From Flaccisagitta enflata (Eukaryota > Chaetognatha > Sagittoidea > Aphragmophora): a DNA stretch of 64,000 bases. The notes beneath the pieces are model-generated. The model saw only the letters and a list, made by a program, of their open reading frames with translations, was not told the origin of the DNA and did not search any database. Below, piece after piece: positions 51,977 through 62,572 of the stretch. Within the stretch, counting starts at the first letter, position 1, and each line of letters starts with the position of its first letter. The DNA lies in NCBI GenBank assembly GCA_965153355.1, contig OZ231127.1, positions 32,488,001 through 32,552,000 on the forward strand, in the 5' to 3' direction. The position numbers were made by a program, and so were the translations under genes.

Positions 51977-54281
51977 ATGGAAAATAAGCCAAAGAAAAAC
52001 AATGCTTCAGCTACTGAAAGCTGCGCAGCTGATGATGGACTTTCCCTCCTTCCTCCGTCCCTTCCCCCGCAAAATCCTTCTCCATCATCATCCTCACCGC
52101 GAATCCTGCTGCCAAATCAAGTTGTCAACGCCGATGTTAAAGAAAGCACCATCCAAGATCAGAATATCGCTGGAATTGTCATCAAAGCTCAGGTTGCTCA
52201 GGTTGTTCGAGAAGCAGGAAGTAATGCCTCAATTGACAACAGAACCCCTGAGGCAGCCACTGTCAAGCAGGAAAGAGAAAAAAATAAAGAAAGCATCGTA
52301 CAAACAGAACACGACAAAAAAGATCTCGAAGTAGAGATTTGGATAAGACAAAACGTTTTCTTGTACGCAATTTTTAAGCGGCTTTTTTCTGAGGTGTTTC
52401 CGGACGTTGAACCTCAACAAAAAGATAGCTTCAGCTGCAGTGAGCTTGTTCAGAAAATTAAGGCAAAAGCAGAAAATGTGGACGTTGACATTTTTGAGAA
52501 AATTGAGAACACCTGTCGAGAGTTATCTCACTTACCCAATGCCGTTGATGAGGAGATGCGATGGAAGAAGATAGAAACAATTTTCCAAGAAGTGACCGAA
52601 AAACTATGCATTAAGCAGGAAGTCAAAAATAGTTTCAGTGTCACAATTGCTAAAAAGAAACCGGTCAACTGGGTCGACATCGTTTATTTGGAACACTGTT
52701 TCAAAGGTGATCCATTAGGACAGCATGTACTTGTGAACATACCAACTTGGCATGCATTATCCTATCAGTCTACGAATGAACAATGCAAGCACGATATAGC
52801 GCTTCCTCACCCATATGTCCCTCGACCAAAAGTTGAAGATCAGGTAAAAAGTCTTATGGAGGATCAAAAAACAAGAATAGTTAATGTTTATGGCAACATC
52901 GGATGTGGCAAAACAACCATAATCGAGCAAAATCTGCAAGGGGAGAAGGATCTCATTCCCATTCAATTTCCCGATACCCTTCCAACAGAACAACCAGACA
53001 TTGTTGTAGAACGCTTTGCAGAAAAAATTCTGGAGAAATATGGACAAGTTCCATCGCAAAAACATCTAAGTAACAACCTTACAAGGCCTACATATCATTT
53101 GATAAGTTTTCTAGAGACACTTGGAGGCAAAAAATTGATTTTTGACCCAATTGATGATGTACTAAGAACTGAGCTCATCTCAAAATACTTCATTGAGAAC
53201 TTGAACAAACTGTTGAATAATTCGGTGTCCTTCGTTCTTGTTTCCAGTCTGAACAAGAGTGACATTTTGAAAGAGAGCGTATTGAACAGCAAAAACGTTT
53301 CCGTTCCCTTATTCGCTCAGGAAGAAAGTATCCTATTCCTTGAGAGGTTTTTCAAAGATTTTGAGTCTACGGAGATTTTGGACGGGTTTGATTACACAAC
53401 AATGGCTCGTTATTCTGGAAATAACCCCAAAGTTTTGAAAATCTTAGCAAAGGCTGTCATGAAAAAGATCAAACGAATGGGGTCCATCAGTAGCGAATAT
53501 TTCTTTTACATGCTCAAGTCAAAAAATGACTCGTTGATCACTGAAAAAGTTGAGCTAGATAATGTCATCCGCGGGAGGATCAAAGGTCTAGACCAGAAAA
53601 CCAAAGTCATCCTGGAAGCCATAGCACTCTTTCCTGAAACATTTCACTTCAAAGACCTACGGAAATTGCTCGATATGGATGTGGTCTATCAAAGCTTGTT
53701 CAGTGATGATACCGAGACAAAGCCTGCTGAAGAGGAACAAAAAATGGCCATTCTGAGGAGCCATGCAGAACAACACTGTGGAGAACTGGCGGCGAGTCTT
53801 TTAGGAACAGAAAAGGGTGCTTTGATAGACATATGCCTCAACTCCATCGAAGAACTCATTGGCTTGTTGATGATAGAAAATGTTGGAAATGGCAAATACA
53901 GATTGGACCCTTATGTGAGGCAAATAGCTTTCGAGGTGTTTGGTGATAACCCATTCAAATACCTCAAGGTGCACTTTGGCAGCATTCAGCTGAAGAAATT
54001 ACTTGAGAGTGACGCTATCGATCTCGCTTTTTATCGATCGTCGGTCAGACAGTTGGTGGTAATGATGCTGCAGATGTTCCCTGAAAATGGACCATCGAAA
54101 ATTCTGAATTTATCAATTGATGAGATTTGGCAAATATTGACCGGATGCTGCGAACCAATAAGCAGTCTTATTCTTCGCTTTGGGAGCAGGCAGGTGTTTT
54201 ACAGTCCACAAGAATATTTCTCTTTAAGTTATATCCTAACCAAAGCAATGAAGAAGGGAATGGAATCCGACTCTGAACAAG
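51977..54281 (+). CDS. NB-ARC (STAND ATPase) protein, exon 1
   Basis: Opens at ATGG in good context. Residues 1-105 are Ser/Pro-rich and low complexity; 110-215 are a helical, acidic region of no recognised family. From about 290 there is a nucleotide-binding core: Walker A GNIGCGKT (306-313), hydrophobic KLIFDPIDD resembling Walker B, SFVLVSSL (about 417, RNBS-B position), GNNPKVLKILA (about 483, in place of GLPL), then a winged-helix-like segment with DQKTKVILEAIALFPE (about 535-550). This order fits NB-ARC proteins of the Apaf-1/NLR type, ATP switches in cell death or innate immunity. The frame stays open to 54310, but AACAAG|GTAATT at 54281/54282 is a good splice donor and the next exon continues in phase 1, so the exon is ended there. 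The C-terminal sensor domain is not in the window. Confidence 0.8.
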
Positions 54282-54435
54282 GTAATTTGACGTGTTACTT
54301 AGGGTGTTGAACTATAGATTCATTCAAATTCACTCATTGCGTGATGCAAGATGGCTAGATGGACAAACCAACGCACCATTGAGTTGAGTGATTGGTTAAA
54401 CGCAGATTGATTGAAAAATCGGTCTCTCTTCTCAG

Positions 54436-54525
54436 ATATCTTCGATGCTCCAAAGCGATCACCTGAGTCTGGGATGGGCAGCACTCTTTCATCATCGGCT
54501 CTCGCAGAAACTCCCTCCAGCAAAG
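54436..54525 (+). CDS. NB-ARC gene, exon 2 (90 nt, duplicated exon a)
   Basis: Preceded by the pyrimidine-rich acceptor TCTCTCTTCTCAG and followed by donor AAAG|GTAAAT. Phase 1 on both sides, 30 codons, reading DIFDAPKRSPESG then a Ser/Thr/Ala-rich tail. Intron 1 is 154 nt. It is too short to stand out by itself; the support is its in-frame twin at 55032-55121. Confidence 0.7.
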
Positions 54526-54532
54526 GTAAATA

Positions 54533-54536
<4 letters not shown>

Positions 54537-54615
<79 letters not shown>
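54537..54615. repeat. (GA)n microsatellite in intron 2
   Basis: Pure GA dinucleotides just after the exon 2 donor. Confidence 0.95.
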
Positions 54616-54617
<2 letters not shown>

Positions 54618-54794
54618 CGGATGCCCCTGCCCTCCCGTCCGCAACAATCTTGTTACCCCGCGTCACTTGTTGTTGTTTTCGCATTCAGTTGGGGGTATAA
54701 ATGAATGGTTGCATGAAGTCTTTTGTTTTCCTTGCAAATTTGTGTGTACAGGTAGTTGAACTGTTGAAGAAAATATTAAGACGGAGAGACAAAC

Positions 54795-54940
54795 AAGGCC
54801 GGATACACGGCAATCCAGTCGCGGACGGTTGGGCAGGAGCAGTAATGCGAAAAACACTCGCAATTTTTGAAATATTTCGGACGGACCGACGGACCGACCG
54901 ACACGGCAAGGTGTAGAGTCGCGTGTCCGCGACTAAAAAA
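54795..54940 (+). mobile_element. AGTCGC-family element in NB-ARC intron 2
   Basis: Full length: AAGGCCGGATACACGGC start, AGTCGCGGACGG, GGACCGACGG microsatellite and AGTCGCG-TGTC-CGCGACT hairpin with A tail. One of the best-preserved copies. Confidence 0.8.
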
Positions 54941-55031
54941 TCAGCAGATGCGTTCCTATGTGCGAGTCACCACATTGTAACGAGTTTTCTATTTATGCCT
55001 ATGTACTCAACACTATACATCCATTTGCCAG

Positions 55032-55121
55032 ATATCAATGATGCTCCAAAGCGATCACCCGAGTCTGGGATTAGCAGTACCTTCACTACGTTTTCATCGG
55101 AGACGCGAACTTGTCCCAAGG
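55032..55121 (+). CDS. NB-ARC gene, exon 3 (90 nt, duplicated exon b)
   Basis: Acceptor CCATTTGCCAG, donor CAAGG|GTGAGA, again 90 nt and phase 1 at both ends. It reads DINDAPKRSPESG then a Ser/Thr-rich tail, with the first 13 residues nearly identical to exon 2. Intron 2 is 506 nt. Including or skipping either exon keeps the reading frame. No third copy was found downstream; further exons are not identified. Confidence 0.7.
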
Positions 55122-55320
55122 GTGAGATAAAAAGATAGAGAGACCAACACCTACTGCATGGGTCATAAGTCATAACTCCCTGTCCAACAATAACAACATG
55201 ATTAGTTGCACTACACAATTCTGTAGGCCAATTTCTGTTTGATGGGTCACGAATCAGTCAGTCAGTCCGTCTATCAATCTGTTAGTCTATCATTCCATCC
55301 CTGACATTTTTAGGGCGCAT
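55122..55320. other. Intronic or intergenic; AGTCGC-like remnant at 55237-55312
   Basis: CAGTCAGTCAGTCCGTCTATC with TTTTTAGGGCGCAT resembles a degraded AGTCGC-family copy. No exon identified. Confidence 0.4.
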
Positions 55321-55927
55321 AACACCCCTTCCATAATTAGGCGAACTGGGATGAAAAGGCGCTGTTTAAGGGTTGATAAATTCGTGTATTAACAACTCAA
55401 ATAATTAAAAACATTTACATCGGTAAATTTCATCAACATAATGCAAAAAATGACTCAAAGATATAAACGGCTATCTCCTTATGAGCTGAATTATGCAAAT
55501 TAGTGAAGAGTCACATTAAGGCTCTCTCTGGCCATGATCTCAATATGTCACATTCTTTTCCTGGGCTTTTGTCAGTTTATGCGGCTTCCCCTGCCCCTCC
55601 TCCTGTGCCACTGTCTCTTCTGCATCAACTGACCTCATTACACGATATATGGCGGATTTTTTGCATCCCATCTTCTCAAAATGCTGGAAGGTATACATCT
55701 CCCCCTTTGAAACATTTTTCCCGTAGAAATTGGCAATAATTTGACACCCCATTTCCGGTAAAAGACCCTCCATCTCCCTTTACATGCAGGAAAGTCCCCT
55801 AAATCACCTTACCACGTCAAAATACTACGTCTTAGCTATCTCTGTGTCAAATTTCATCACTCTGTGTGCATTTTTACTATCCATTTGGATCCTTTTTTCC
55901 AGTTCGCTTAATTATGGAAGGGGTGTT
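55321..55927 (-). mobile_element. Tc1/mariner-like element with 29-bp TIR
   Basis: Ends AACACCCCTTCCATAATTAG.. are inverted at the other end with one mismatch in 29. No clear TA duplication is visible. It carries only the short ORF at 55540-55773, so it is non-autonomous. Confidence 0.7.
55540..55773 (-). pseudogene. Transposase N-terminal (HTH) fragment
   Basis: 77 codons inside the preceding element. The middle reads FQHFEKMGCKKSAIYRVM, followed by a Gly/Lys-rich GQGKPHKLTKAQEKN stretch. This pattern is that of the helix-turn-helix DNA-binding start of Tc1/mariner-type transposases (trihelical part followed by a GRP-like hook). No DDE catalytic region follows. It would bind terminal repeats at most; it is read as a remnant. 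Confidence 0.5.
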
Positions 55928-58900
55928 GAATGAATGAATGAATTTAATTTACGATTACAAACAATAAGTTACAACGCAAAAGAATTGTAAACGCTTGTAT
56001 CGACGGATAGCCTGTGAAAGTCGACTGACTTTTTTCCAACAGGGTCCTTAAAAAATAAAATTCATAACGTAGGATAAAATCATTCGCAAAATAAAATCGT
56101 AAGGTCATAGATGAAAAAGATCCGTCCGAAAAATCCATAGGAATCAATCATATTGATCCAGTAAAAACTGTTTTAGTCTACGTTTGAAAACTCGAAAATT
56201 ATCAATGGATTTTAGACTGTTAGGGAGTTCGTTCCATTGTTTGATGGCGATAAAAGAAAAGCCATTGGGTGATAGAGAAAGATCTCGAGAAAGGTGAAAA
56301 TTGTGGCTGCTTCCACGCGTGTTGTGAGTGTGAACGACAGAAAGGGATTTGAAATTCGGAAGTAGATATTTGGGGGCCAAATTATGTCGTATACGGAAGA
56401 GATGAGACATTCTAAAGAACCGAACGCGATCTGGAATGTTTAACCACGACAAATTCCGTAGATTTTTGTTGTCTACATGTCCGCGAAAATCCATACTATG
56501 AATAAACCGAACCATCTTTCGCTGAACGACATTCAACCTCTCTTTTAAAATAGCTGAGAGGCCACCGTACCAAGAACTACAGCAGTAATCTATATGAGGC
56601 TGAATTAAGGTAGCACACAGAGTCTGGCGACATTTTGTATCCAAAAGAGAAGAATTTCGGTATAAAAAAGCCAATCTACCAGCGCAACTCTTCAACAAAT
56701 TTCCCACATGAACATTACCAGTGATATTCTCGTCCAACATAACACCAAGGTATTTCACGCAGAACTTGCGTTCAACAGGTGCCCCATCACAGTGGACATT
56801 AAAATTTCCCACCCCCTTCAATTTTCTCTTTGAACCAAAGAGCAAACTTTCTGTTTTGCCCACATGAAGAGACAACCTATTGTCCACAAGCCATCGCTTG
56901 CAACGAGATAATTCAGCACTTAAATGTCTAGCAATAAAATCAGGATCATGGTGTGAGAAAATCAGAGCCGAGTCGTCAGCATACAACGACAGTCTACAAG
57001 TCAAACTAATACTCATGTCATTGATATAGATCAAAAAGAGTAAGGGACCGAGGATGCTACCCTGTGGCACACCACATGTAACAGGCAAAAACTCAGAAAG
57101 AGTACCACCAATATCTACACATTGTTTTCTATCTGTTAAATAGGACTCAAACCATACAGTAGAAGCAACGCCAATCGAACTAAGTTTCTCCTTTAGAATC
57201 GCATGATCTACCGTATCAAATGCCTTTTGAAGATCAATGAGAACCATCCCAACCATATTTCCCTTGCCAATTTCCCCTTTAATATAATCCGAGAGACCAA
57301 TCAAATAAGAGTCAGTGGAATATCCACCACGAAAACCAGACTGATTCTCAAATAAAAGACCACGCTTTTCTAAATACTCACTCAATTGAGAGTGCGCGAC
57401 ACGTTCCAAAAGTTTCGATAAAACATTGAGGATACTGACGGGTCTATAGTTACCGGGATCGAGCGTAGAACCTTTCTTAAACAGTGGTTTAACTTTTGCC
57501 TCCTTAAAAGCCATGGGAACAGTTTCCGTAATAATAGACAAGTTGATTATATGTTTGACAGGTGCAACTATACACTCAGCGCCATCTCGCAAAAACAAGG
57601 ACGATATGTCATCAAGACCGACAGCTTTTTTAGTGTTAAGAGAAAGTAGCTGTTTACGTACAAAATGACTAGTAACAGGTGACAGACAAAAAGAAGAACG
57701 TAGACCAATTTTGTTGGAATAAAAACTTTTAAACGTCTCAGAAGTCGTACGAAAAAGGCCAAAAGGACTAGGTAATTTGGAGACTAGTTCAGCAGCAACC
57801 GACGTATAAAAGTGATTGAAAATTTGTGCAACACTAAGGGAATCAAATTTCTTTACGCCATTCTGTTCCAAAACTATAGAAGACGAGTTCGAGGAAGTTT
57901 TGCTAAAGCCGAGAGACTTCAAGTGGTTCCAAAGTTTACCCGAGTTACCCCTATTCCTGTCAACCCCATTTTTAAAAAATGTCTCCTTTGCCATCTTGAT
58001 GTCTCTCTGAACTTTGTTACGTACCTTACAATACTCCTTATACAAATTCTCATCAGCCCGATTCCTTTTAAAATGTGAAAAAAGAATATTACGTTTACGA
58101 ATAGAAGAGAATATCTCAGAATTCATCCAAGGATTTATCTTATTTCTGATACGTACTTCACGAGCGGGAGCAACAGAGTCAATGGCCAAGCGGAAAAGAC
58201 GATTAAACTCGGCAAGACAGTAATCAACATCGCGTGAATTCAAAACCGAAGACCAATCAATTTTTCTTAATTCAACAAGAAAAGAAAACTTTGAGTAATT
58301 CTTAAATGAACGAATTAGTCGAAAATTGGATCCAGAAACAGCCTCTTTAGAACAACGTCTAGAACAAAAGGTCATCAGATGGTCACTGAAGCCATTAAGA
58401 ATGACCCCGCTATCCAAAACCATATCCTTTACATTTACCAAAATATGATCTATCAAGGATGTGGAAGTCGGGGTTATTCTCGTAGGTTCAGTCACCAACT
58501 GATCGCAGCCGAAAAAATCTAATATCTCCTTATACTTTGCCAACAGAGGAGAACGACCAAGGTAAAAATCAATGTTGAAATCTCCCAAAATGTAAAATTC
58601 AGTTCCAGGCTCAATCTTAGACAGAGAAAGCTCAAGCTTAGACAGGAAACTATTGTCATTTGGCGGACGATAAAGAGAGCAGATAAGAATACCTTTGGAG
58701 TGAGGAAGTAAGAGTTCAACCCAAGTCGCTTCTAGTCCATCGATGGCAAGGTCTGGTCGAGGGTTATAGGCAAAAGAATTGCGAATGAATAGCGCGACCC
58801 CACCGCCATTCCTGTTCCTATCTCGCCGAACGATGTTGAAGCCAGGAATATTCACTTCCCCGTCACTGACTGTCGAATCGAGCCACGTCTCCGATGCTGC

Positions 58901-59780
58901 AAAAATAGCAGCTTTGGTCCGTGACAAGAAGAGCCGTAATTCCGGTATCTTAGGCAAAAGAGAGCGAACATTCGCGTGAAGAAGATGAAGACCCTTAGAC
59001 GACAATACGGGAGGAATAGAGCACGAGAGGAAAGAGGACGAGGACGTCGTGGATGCAGTCGTAGAAGGTGGTGGTGGTGATGAAGAAGAAAGAGAACATC
59101 CGGCGTCAGCGTCGTACCCGTCGACACCATCGTGATTTGCGAAAGGAAGAGAACAAAAACTGCAATGGTCGCAAATGAACGCCAACTCTCCGCCGTCCCG
59201 CACACATTTGTTGTAATCAGAAAGAGAAACGGAAAGAGAACAACGCACGTGCGTCCATTTGTCGCAGCTGTCACAAGAGACTGCCTTACTCGCCCTTGTA
59301 ACTCCCCTCGCACAAACAACACATGGATTAGAAACATTTCTCGTCTTTTTCCCGTCAGAGCACGGCCCGGGATGAAGATTTACGTCGCCGGCGAGCAGAA
59401 TTAATTGGCGTTGTTGTTGATGTTGATTTTGATGTTGTTGTTGTTGATGATGTTGTTGGTCGGACTTTCGATGCTGTAGTAAGTGTTGATGCGGCGAAGA
59501 GATGGACGAAGAACCGACGGTTTGTTGATTGAGTTGAATGACGAGCGTACAGACAAGTAGTGCGACGAGAAACGAATCCATTGTTGACTCAGATATCGAA
59601 GCTGAGGCCGAAAAACGAAGCTAGAATTCCGTTACCGCATTGAATAAGTCTCAAAGACCACGTGCACGATGTTCGGTTGACGAAGACGTTTAAAGTCAAT
59701 GTTTTAACTTCCGGTTATATAGTGTCTTAATTTCCGGTTTCCAAATCGAATCGCCAAAGGCCCAACATCGGGAGCGTAGC
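55928..59780 (-). mobile_element. CR1-like non-LTR retrotransposon, near full length
   Basis: Intact ORF 56144-59581, a 3' UTR of about 215 nt ending in (ATTC)n (three to four copies on the minus strand) directly against the Tc1-like element, and at least 200 nt of 5' UTR. The absence of frame breaks suggests recent activity. Confidence 0.8.
56144..59581 (-). CDS. LINE polyprotein: PHD finger, endonuclease, reverse transcriptase
   Basis: 1145 codons, single frame. Residues 1-17 are hydrophobic and signal-peptide-like (FLVALLVCTLVIQL); 30-60 are Gln/His-rich. At 64-73 is AGDVNLHPGP, which resembles the 2A translational-skip motif (consensus DxExNPGP) with E and N replaced. Residues 87-140 form a PHD-type zinc finger (CVVC..CDSC..H..C..CDHC). 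About 195-430 is an APE-type endonuclease (NVRSL, ETWLD, LGDFNID, SDH), and about 640-900 a reverse transcriptase with YADD near 866. The C-terminus has the WNELP..FK motif common in CR1-like elements. Endonuclease nicks the target and RT primes on it. No separate ORF1 is seen upstream. Confidence 0.9.
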   Translation of the reverse strand: MDSFLVALLVCTLVIQLNQQTVGSSSISSPHQHLLQHRKSDQQHHQQQQHQNQHQQQRQLILLAGDVNLHPGPCSDGKKTRNVSNPCVVCARGVTRASKAVSCDSCDKWTHVRCSLSVSLSDYNKCVRDGGELAFICDHCSFCSLPFANHDGVDGYDADAGCSLSSSSPPPPSTTASTTSSSSFLSCSIPPVLSSKGLHLLHANVRSLLPKIPELRLFLSRTKAAIFAASETWLDSTVSDGEVNIPGFNIVRRDRNRNGGGVALFIRNSFAYNPRPDLAIDGLEATWVELLLPHSKGILICSLYRPPNDNSFLSKLELSLSKIEPGTEFYILGDFNIDFYLGRSPLLAKYKEILDFFGCDQLVTEPTRITPTSTSLIDHILVNVKDMVLDSGVILNGFSDHLMTFCSRRCSKEAVSGSNFRLIRSFKNYSKFSFLVELRKIDWSSVLNSRDVDYCLAEFNRLFRLAIDSVAPAREVRIRNKINPWMNSEIFSSIRKRNILFSHFKRNRADENLYKEYCKVRNKVQRDIKMAKETFFKNGVDRNRGNSGKLWNHLKSLGFSKTSSNSSSIVLEQNGVKKFDSLSVAQIFNHFYTSVAAELVSKLPSPFGLFRTTSETFKSFYSNKIGLRSSFCLSPVTSHFVRKQLLSLNTKKAVGLDDISSLFLRDGAECIVAPVKHIINLSIITETVPMAFKEAKVKPLFKKGSTLDPGNYRPVSILNVLSKLLERVAHSQLSEYLEKRGLLFENQSGFRGGYSTDSYLIGLSDYIKGEIGKGNMVGMVLIDLQKAFDTVDHAILKEKLSSIGVASTVWFESYLTDRKQCVDIGGTLSEFLPVTCGVPQGSILGPLLFLIYINDMSISLTCRLSLYADDSALIFSHHDPDFIARHLSAELSRCKRWLVDNRLSLHVGKTESLLFGSKRKLKGVGNFNVHCDGAPVERKFCVKYLGVMLDENITGNVHVGNLLKSCAGRLAFLYRNSSLLDTKCRQTLCATLIQPHIDYCCSSWYGGLSAILKERLNVVQRKMVRFIHSMDFRGHVDNKNLRNLSWLNIPDRVRFFRMSHLFRIRHNLAPKYLLPNFKSLSVVHTHNTRGSSHNFHLSRDLSLSPNGFSFIAIKQWNELPNSLKSIDNFRVFKRRLKQFLLDQYD

Positions 59781-60929
59781 CATCTGAAACCTTAAACAAG
59801 TGAAGTAGTAGAAATTAGCTTGTTATCTCTAGCTTTAGTGTCTGATTGGCCTCCTATATCAAAACCCTGCCCAGTATCCGCACGCGACTGAAGTTGTGAA
59901 TGTGGCCTTGTTTGAAATAACACCCAATTTGTCAGATGCCTTATCGCAAATAAAGACATCCCTAGTGGTGCTGCAAGTTCTCTGCCTTATAGGCGGGCAT
60001 GCATTAATCGCAGGTGCACTCTAGCGATGCTCCACTGTATCAAATTAGTCATACAAAACAAAGATACTTCGTAGTTCCCTCCAGTTTAGGCTTTTTTTTT
60101 ACGCGAACCCAACTGTACCAATATGTAATTACAGGAACTACCTCGCCAACCAGGACAAAAGAAAACGACAAATTTTCTCTTCGGAAAATGAAAATTTGAT
60201 TTGAAAACGGATTCTGATAGATCTTTTAAACCGATTTTATATCATCAAGAAAAATTATAACTGAATAGTACACTGAAAGTACACGAAAAGATGGGAAAAA
60301 ATCCCAAATTTGACAAATTTCTTTGATTTGTCTTAAATTGGACGGGGAATCAATGTAAATTCGTGAAAAAAGCTTTAAAAACTGATATCAAGGTTTTTAT
60401 CGTTGTAATTTTTCACTCCATTTAAGAAAAAAAATCAAAAAAATTTTTTTATCGTAAAACTCGGTTAAATTGTCAAAAATTATCAAATGTAGGCAAAATG
60501 AATGGTGGAGTATGAAACTACATCGACTTATCTATCATTCAAGACCAATCCCGGCAAAGCAGCTCGATTCGTCTAGATGTGGCAAGAGAATGAAGATATG
60601 TTGTTAAAACATCACAATCGCAAATTGTTGCAATTCCACATTTCATGATTTACATAAGAAGTAATACTGTGGCCAAAGTATTGGTCTCACCATGACAAAG
60701 TTTATAGAAAACAAAATCGGGGCTAAAGCTCTCTCTGGAACTGTTTTCAGAATTGATCCATCATTTTTAGATGCAGACATATGTCGTTTTCTTTCGTCCC
60801 GGTAGGCGGGGTCTTCCCTGGACATCATTGCGACGTAGATAGAGTTTTTTTTTGGTAATCAAAAATTGTTAGAAGTGATGGTGGTGAAAGCTAAGTAATG
60901 GTAAATATAGGCAATTGTGTAATTATGTA
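59781..60929. other. Repeat fragments, no gene
   Basis: Recognisable pieces: an inverted AGTCGC-family 5' end (59866-59914), a Tigger/pogo-like right end (59975-60040, ..CTAGCGATGCTCCACTGTA) and an end of the TA-flanked palindromic MITE (60076-60118, CCCTCCAGTTTAGGC). The remaining AT-rich DNA to 60929 shows nothing. Confidence 0.5.
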
Positions 60930-62240
60930 CAGCGGGGTTCATGGAATAACAGCCTGAACTGGAGGAAGGTATTTAAGTGTCTTTATTTCACTCGCCAAAC
61001 TTGATTTTTGAAATGTAAGTTGTTAAATTGATGCTCTTGTCCCTGAGTTTTTTGGTTGCCATGGAAACCAAAATTATTTTTTTGAACATCTATAACTGCC
61101 AGAATATCAATATTTTGACAGATATTATCAGCAGGCCTGAAAATAGAGCGTGCCCGCGTGCCCGGTGCACACAGTTTGGCTGCCGGGCACGCAGCTTTTA
61201 CTAGCTGCATGCCCGGCGTGCATGCTCTTGTCTCTCTCATTCATTTGATCTGTTACACTTTCATGAAAAAAAAACAAACAAAACAAAATGGGCGTTCTTT
61301 GCATTCTTTTTTCACTCCCGTTTTCATTCCTTTGATCAAATATTCATTTTCCATTCATTCATTCATTTATTCATTCATTCATACATTCATTCATTCACTC
61401 ATTCATTCACTCATTCATGAATTGCAAAGCGCATGTATTTGCCTTATTCCTTGCCTTTTCCTCTGCGTTTAAAAGTTTTTCCACTGAAAAAACAATTGGC
61501 CATTCATTGCCATTATGTGCGCGTCACTGTAACAAATGTATGAATGAACGTTTTTGATGAGTGAATGTTTCTAATGAATGGATGAGTGCATGAATGAATT
61601 AACGAGTAAATGGTGTTCTAGGAGAACCTAGTTTTTATGAAACCCAGGCTTCAAAACGCTCCAAAATTAAGAATGTTGTAGTTATTTTACTAGTAGCTAT
61701 CTCTGTCTCTTTTGAAGGCTTAAAAAATTATTGATACTTCTACCGGGCACGCTCTTTTCCTGTCGGGCTCGCTATGATTTTGGGGGGCGTGCCCGGCGTG
61801 CACGCTCATAAGAAATCCTAATTTCAGGCCTGATTATCAGGGAACATTGCTCAGGATTAAATTTGCAACAACTTTCCCACAGTATGTTCTGTAAGAATAT
61901 CGCTCATTTGGCCGTTGCTAGGGAGCATCACACATAGCAACCACTAAATAATGCTCCCTTGCAACAGCTTAACAAGCGATATTCTTACAGAACATACTGT
62001 GGGAAAGTTGTTGTAAATCTAATTTTGAGCAATGTTCCCTCATTACATGAGTGAAAATATTGATATTTTAGCAGTTATGAGTGTTAGAAAAAATGATTTT
62101 GGTTTCCATGGCAACCAAAAAACTCAGGGACAAAAACATCAATTGAACAACTTATATTTCAAATATCAAGTATGTCAAATGAAATTAAGACACTTAAACA
62201 CCTTCCTCCAGTTTAGGGTGTTATTCCACGAACCCCACTG
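60930..62240. mobile_element. Palindromic MITE, second copy, split by hAT MITE
   Basis: Homologous to 2239-2840: CAGCGGGGTTCATGGAATAA start, CGAACCCCACTG end, TA at 60928-60929 and 62241-62242. Interrupted at 61132-61832. Confidence 0.8.
61132..61832. mobile_element. hAT-type MITE with 8-bp TSD (ATTATCAG)
   Basis: Ends CAGGCCTGAAA are inverted. ATTATCAG flanks both sides exactly (61124-61131 and 61833-61840). Eight-bp duplications are diagnostic of hAT elements. The subterminal GTGCCCGGCGTGCACGC words are inverted; the centre holds a (CATT)n array (61345-61420). No transposase. Fragments of the family lie at 43606 and 44526. Confidence 0.85.
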
Positions 62241-62345
62241 TAATTGCTTTTTTGTTGTCTTTGTCGGATATGAAATGGCGAACGAAGTTGCGTGCTGAAC
62301 AGCAATAAACAATTTTTAAGATATTTGTTAATCATTTGTTTCAAG

Positions 62346-62491
62346 GTGGGCAAGAAGAATTTTTACCGCATCACGCAAAACGCTACAAAGTTGAAACTCA
62401 TGTTCATGGCAGTCTTGGAAAGAAATCTTCGATTGCTTCGTTTGGAGAAAGCGCTAGTTTGTCGACGCCCATAAAGCGAAAGAGAGTGACA

Positions 62492-62572
<81 letters not shown>

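Noticed and set aside
54282-54310. Continuation of the NB-ARC frame to the stop at 54310
   Set aside because: The donor AACAAG|GTAATT followed by two in-phase exons explains the data better than a short unique tail.
58852-59337. 161-codon minus-strand frame overlapping the LINE N-terminus
   Set aside because: Shadow frame of the LINE PHD/endonuclease coding region.
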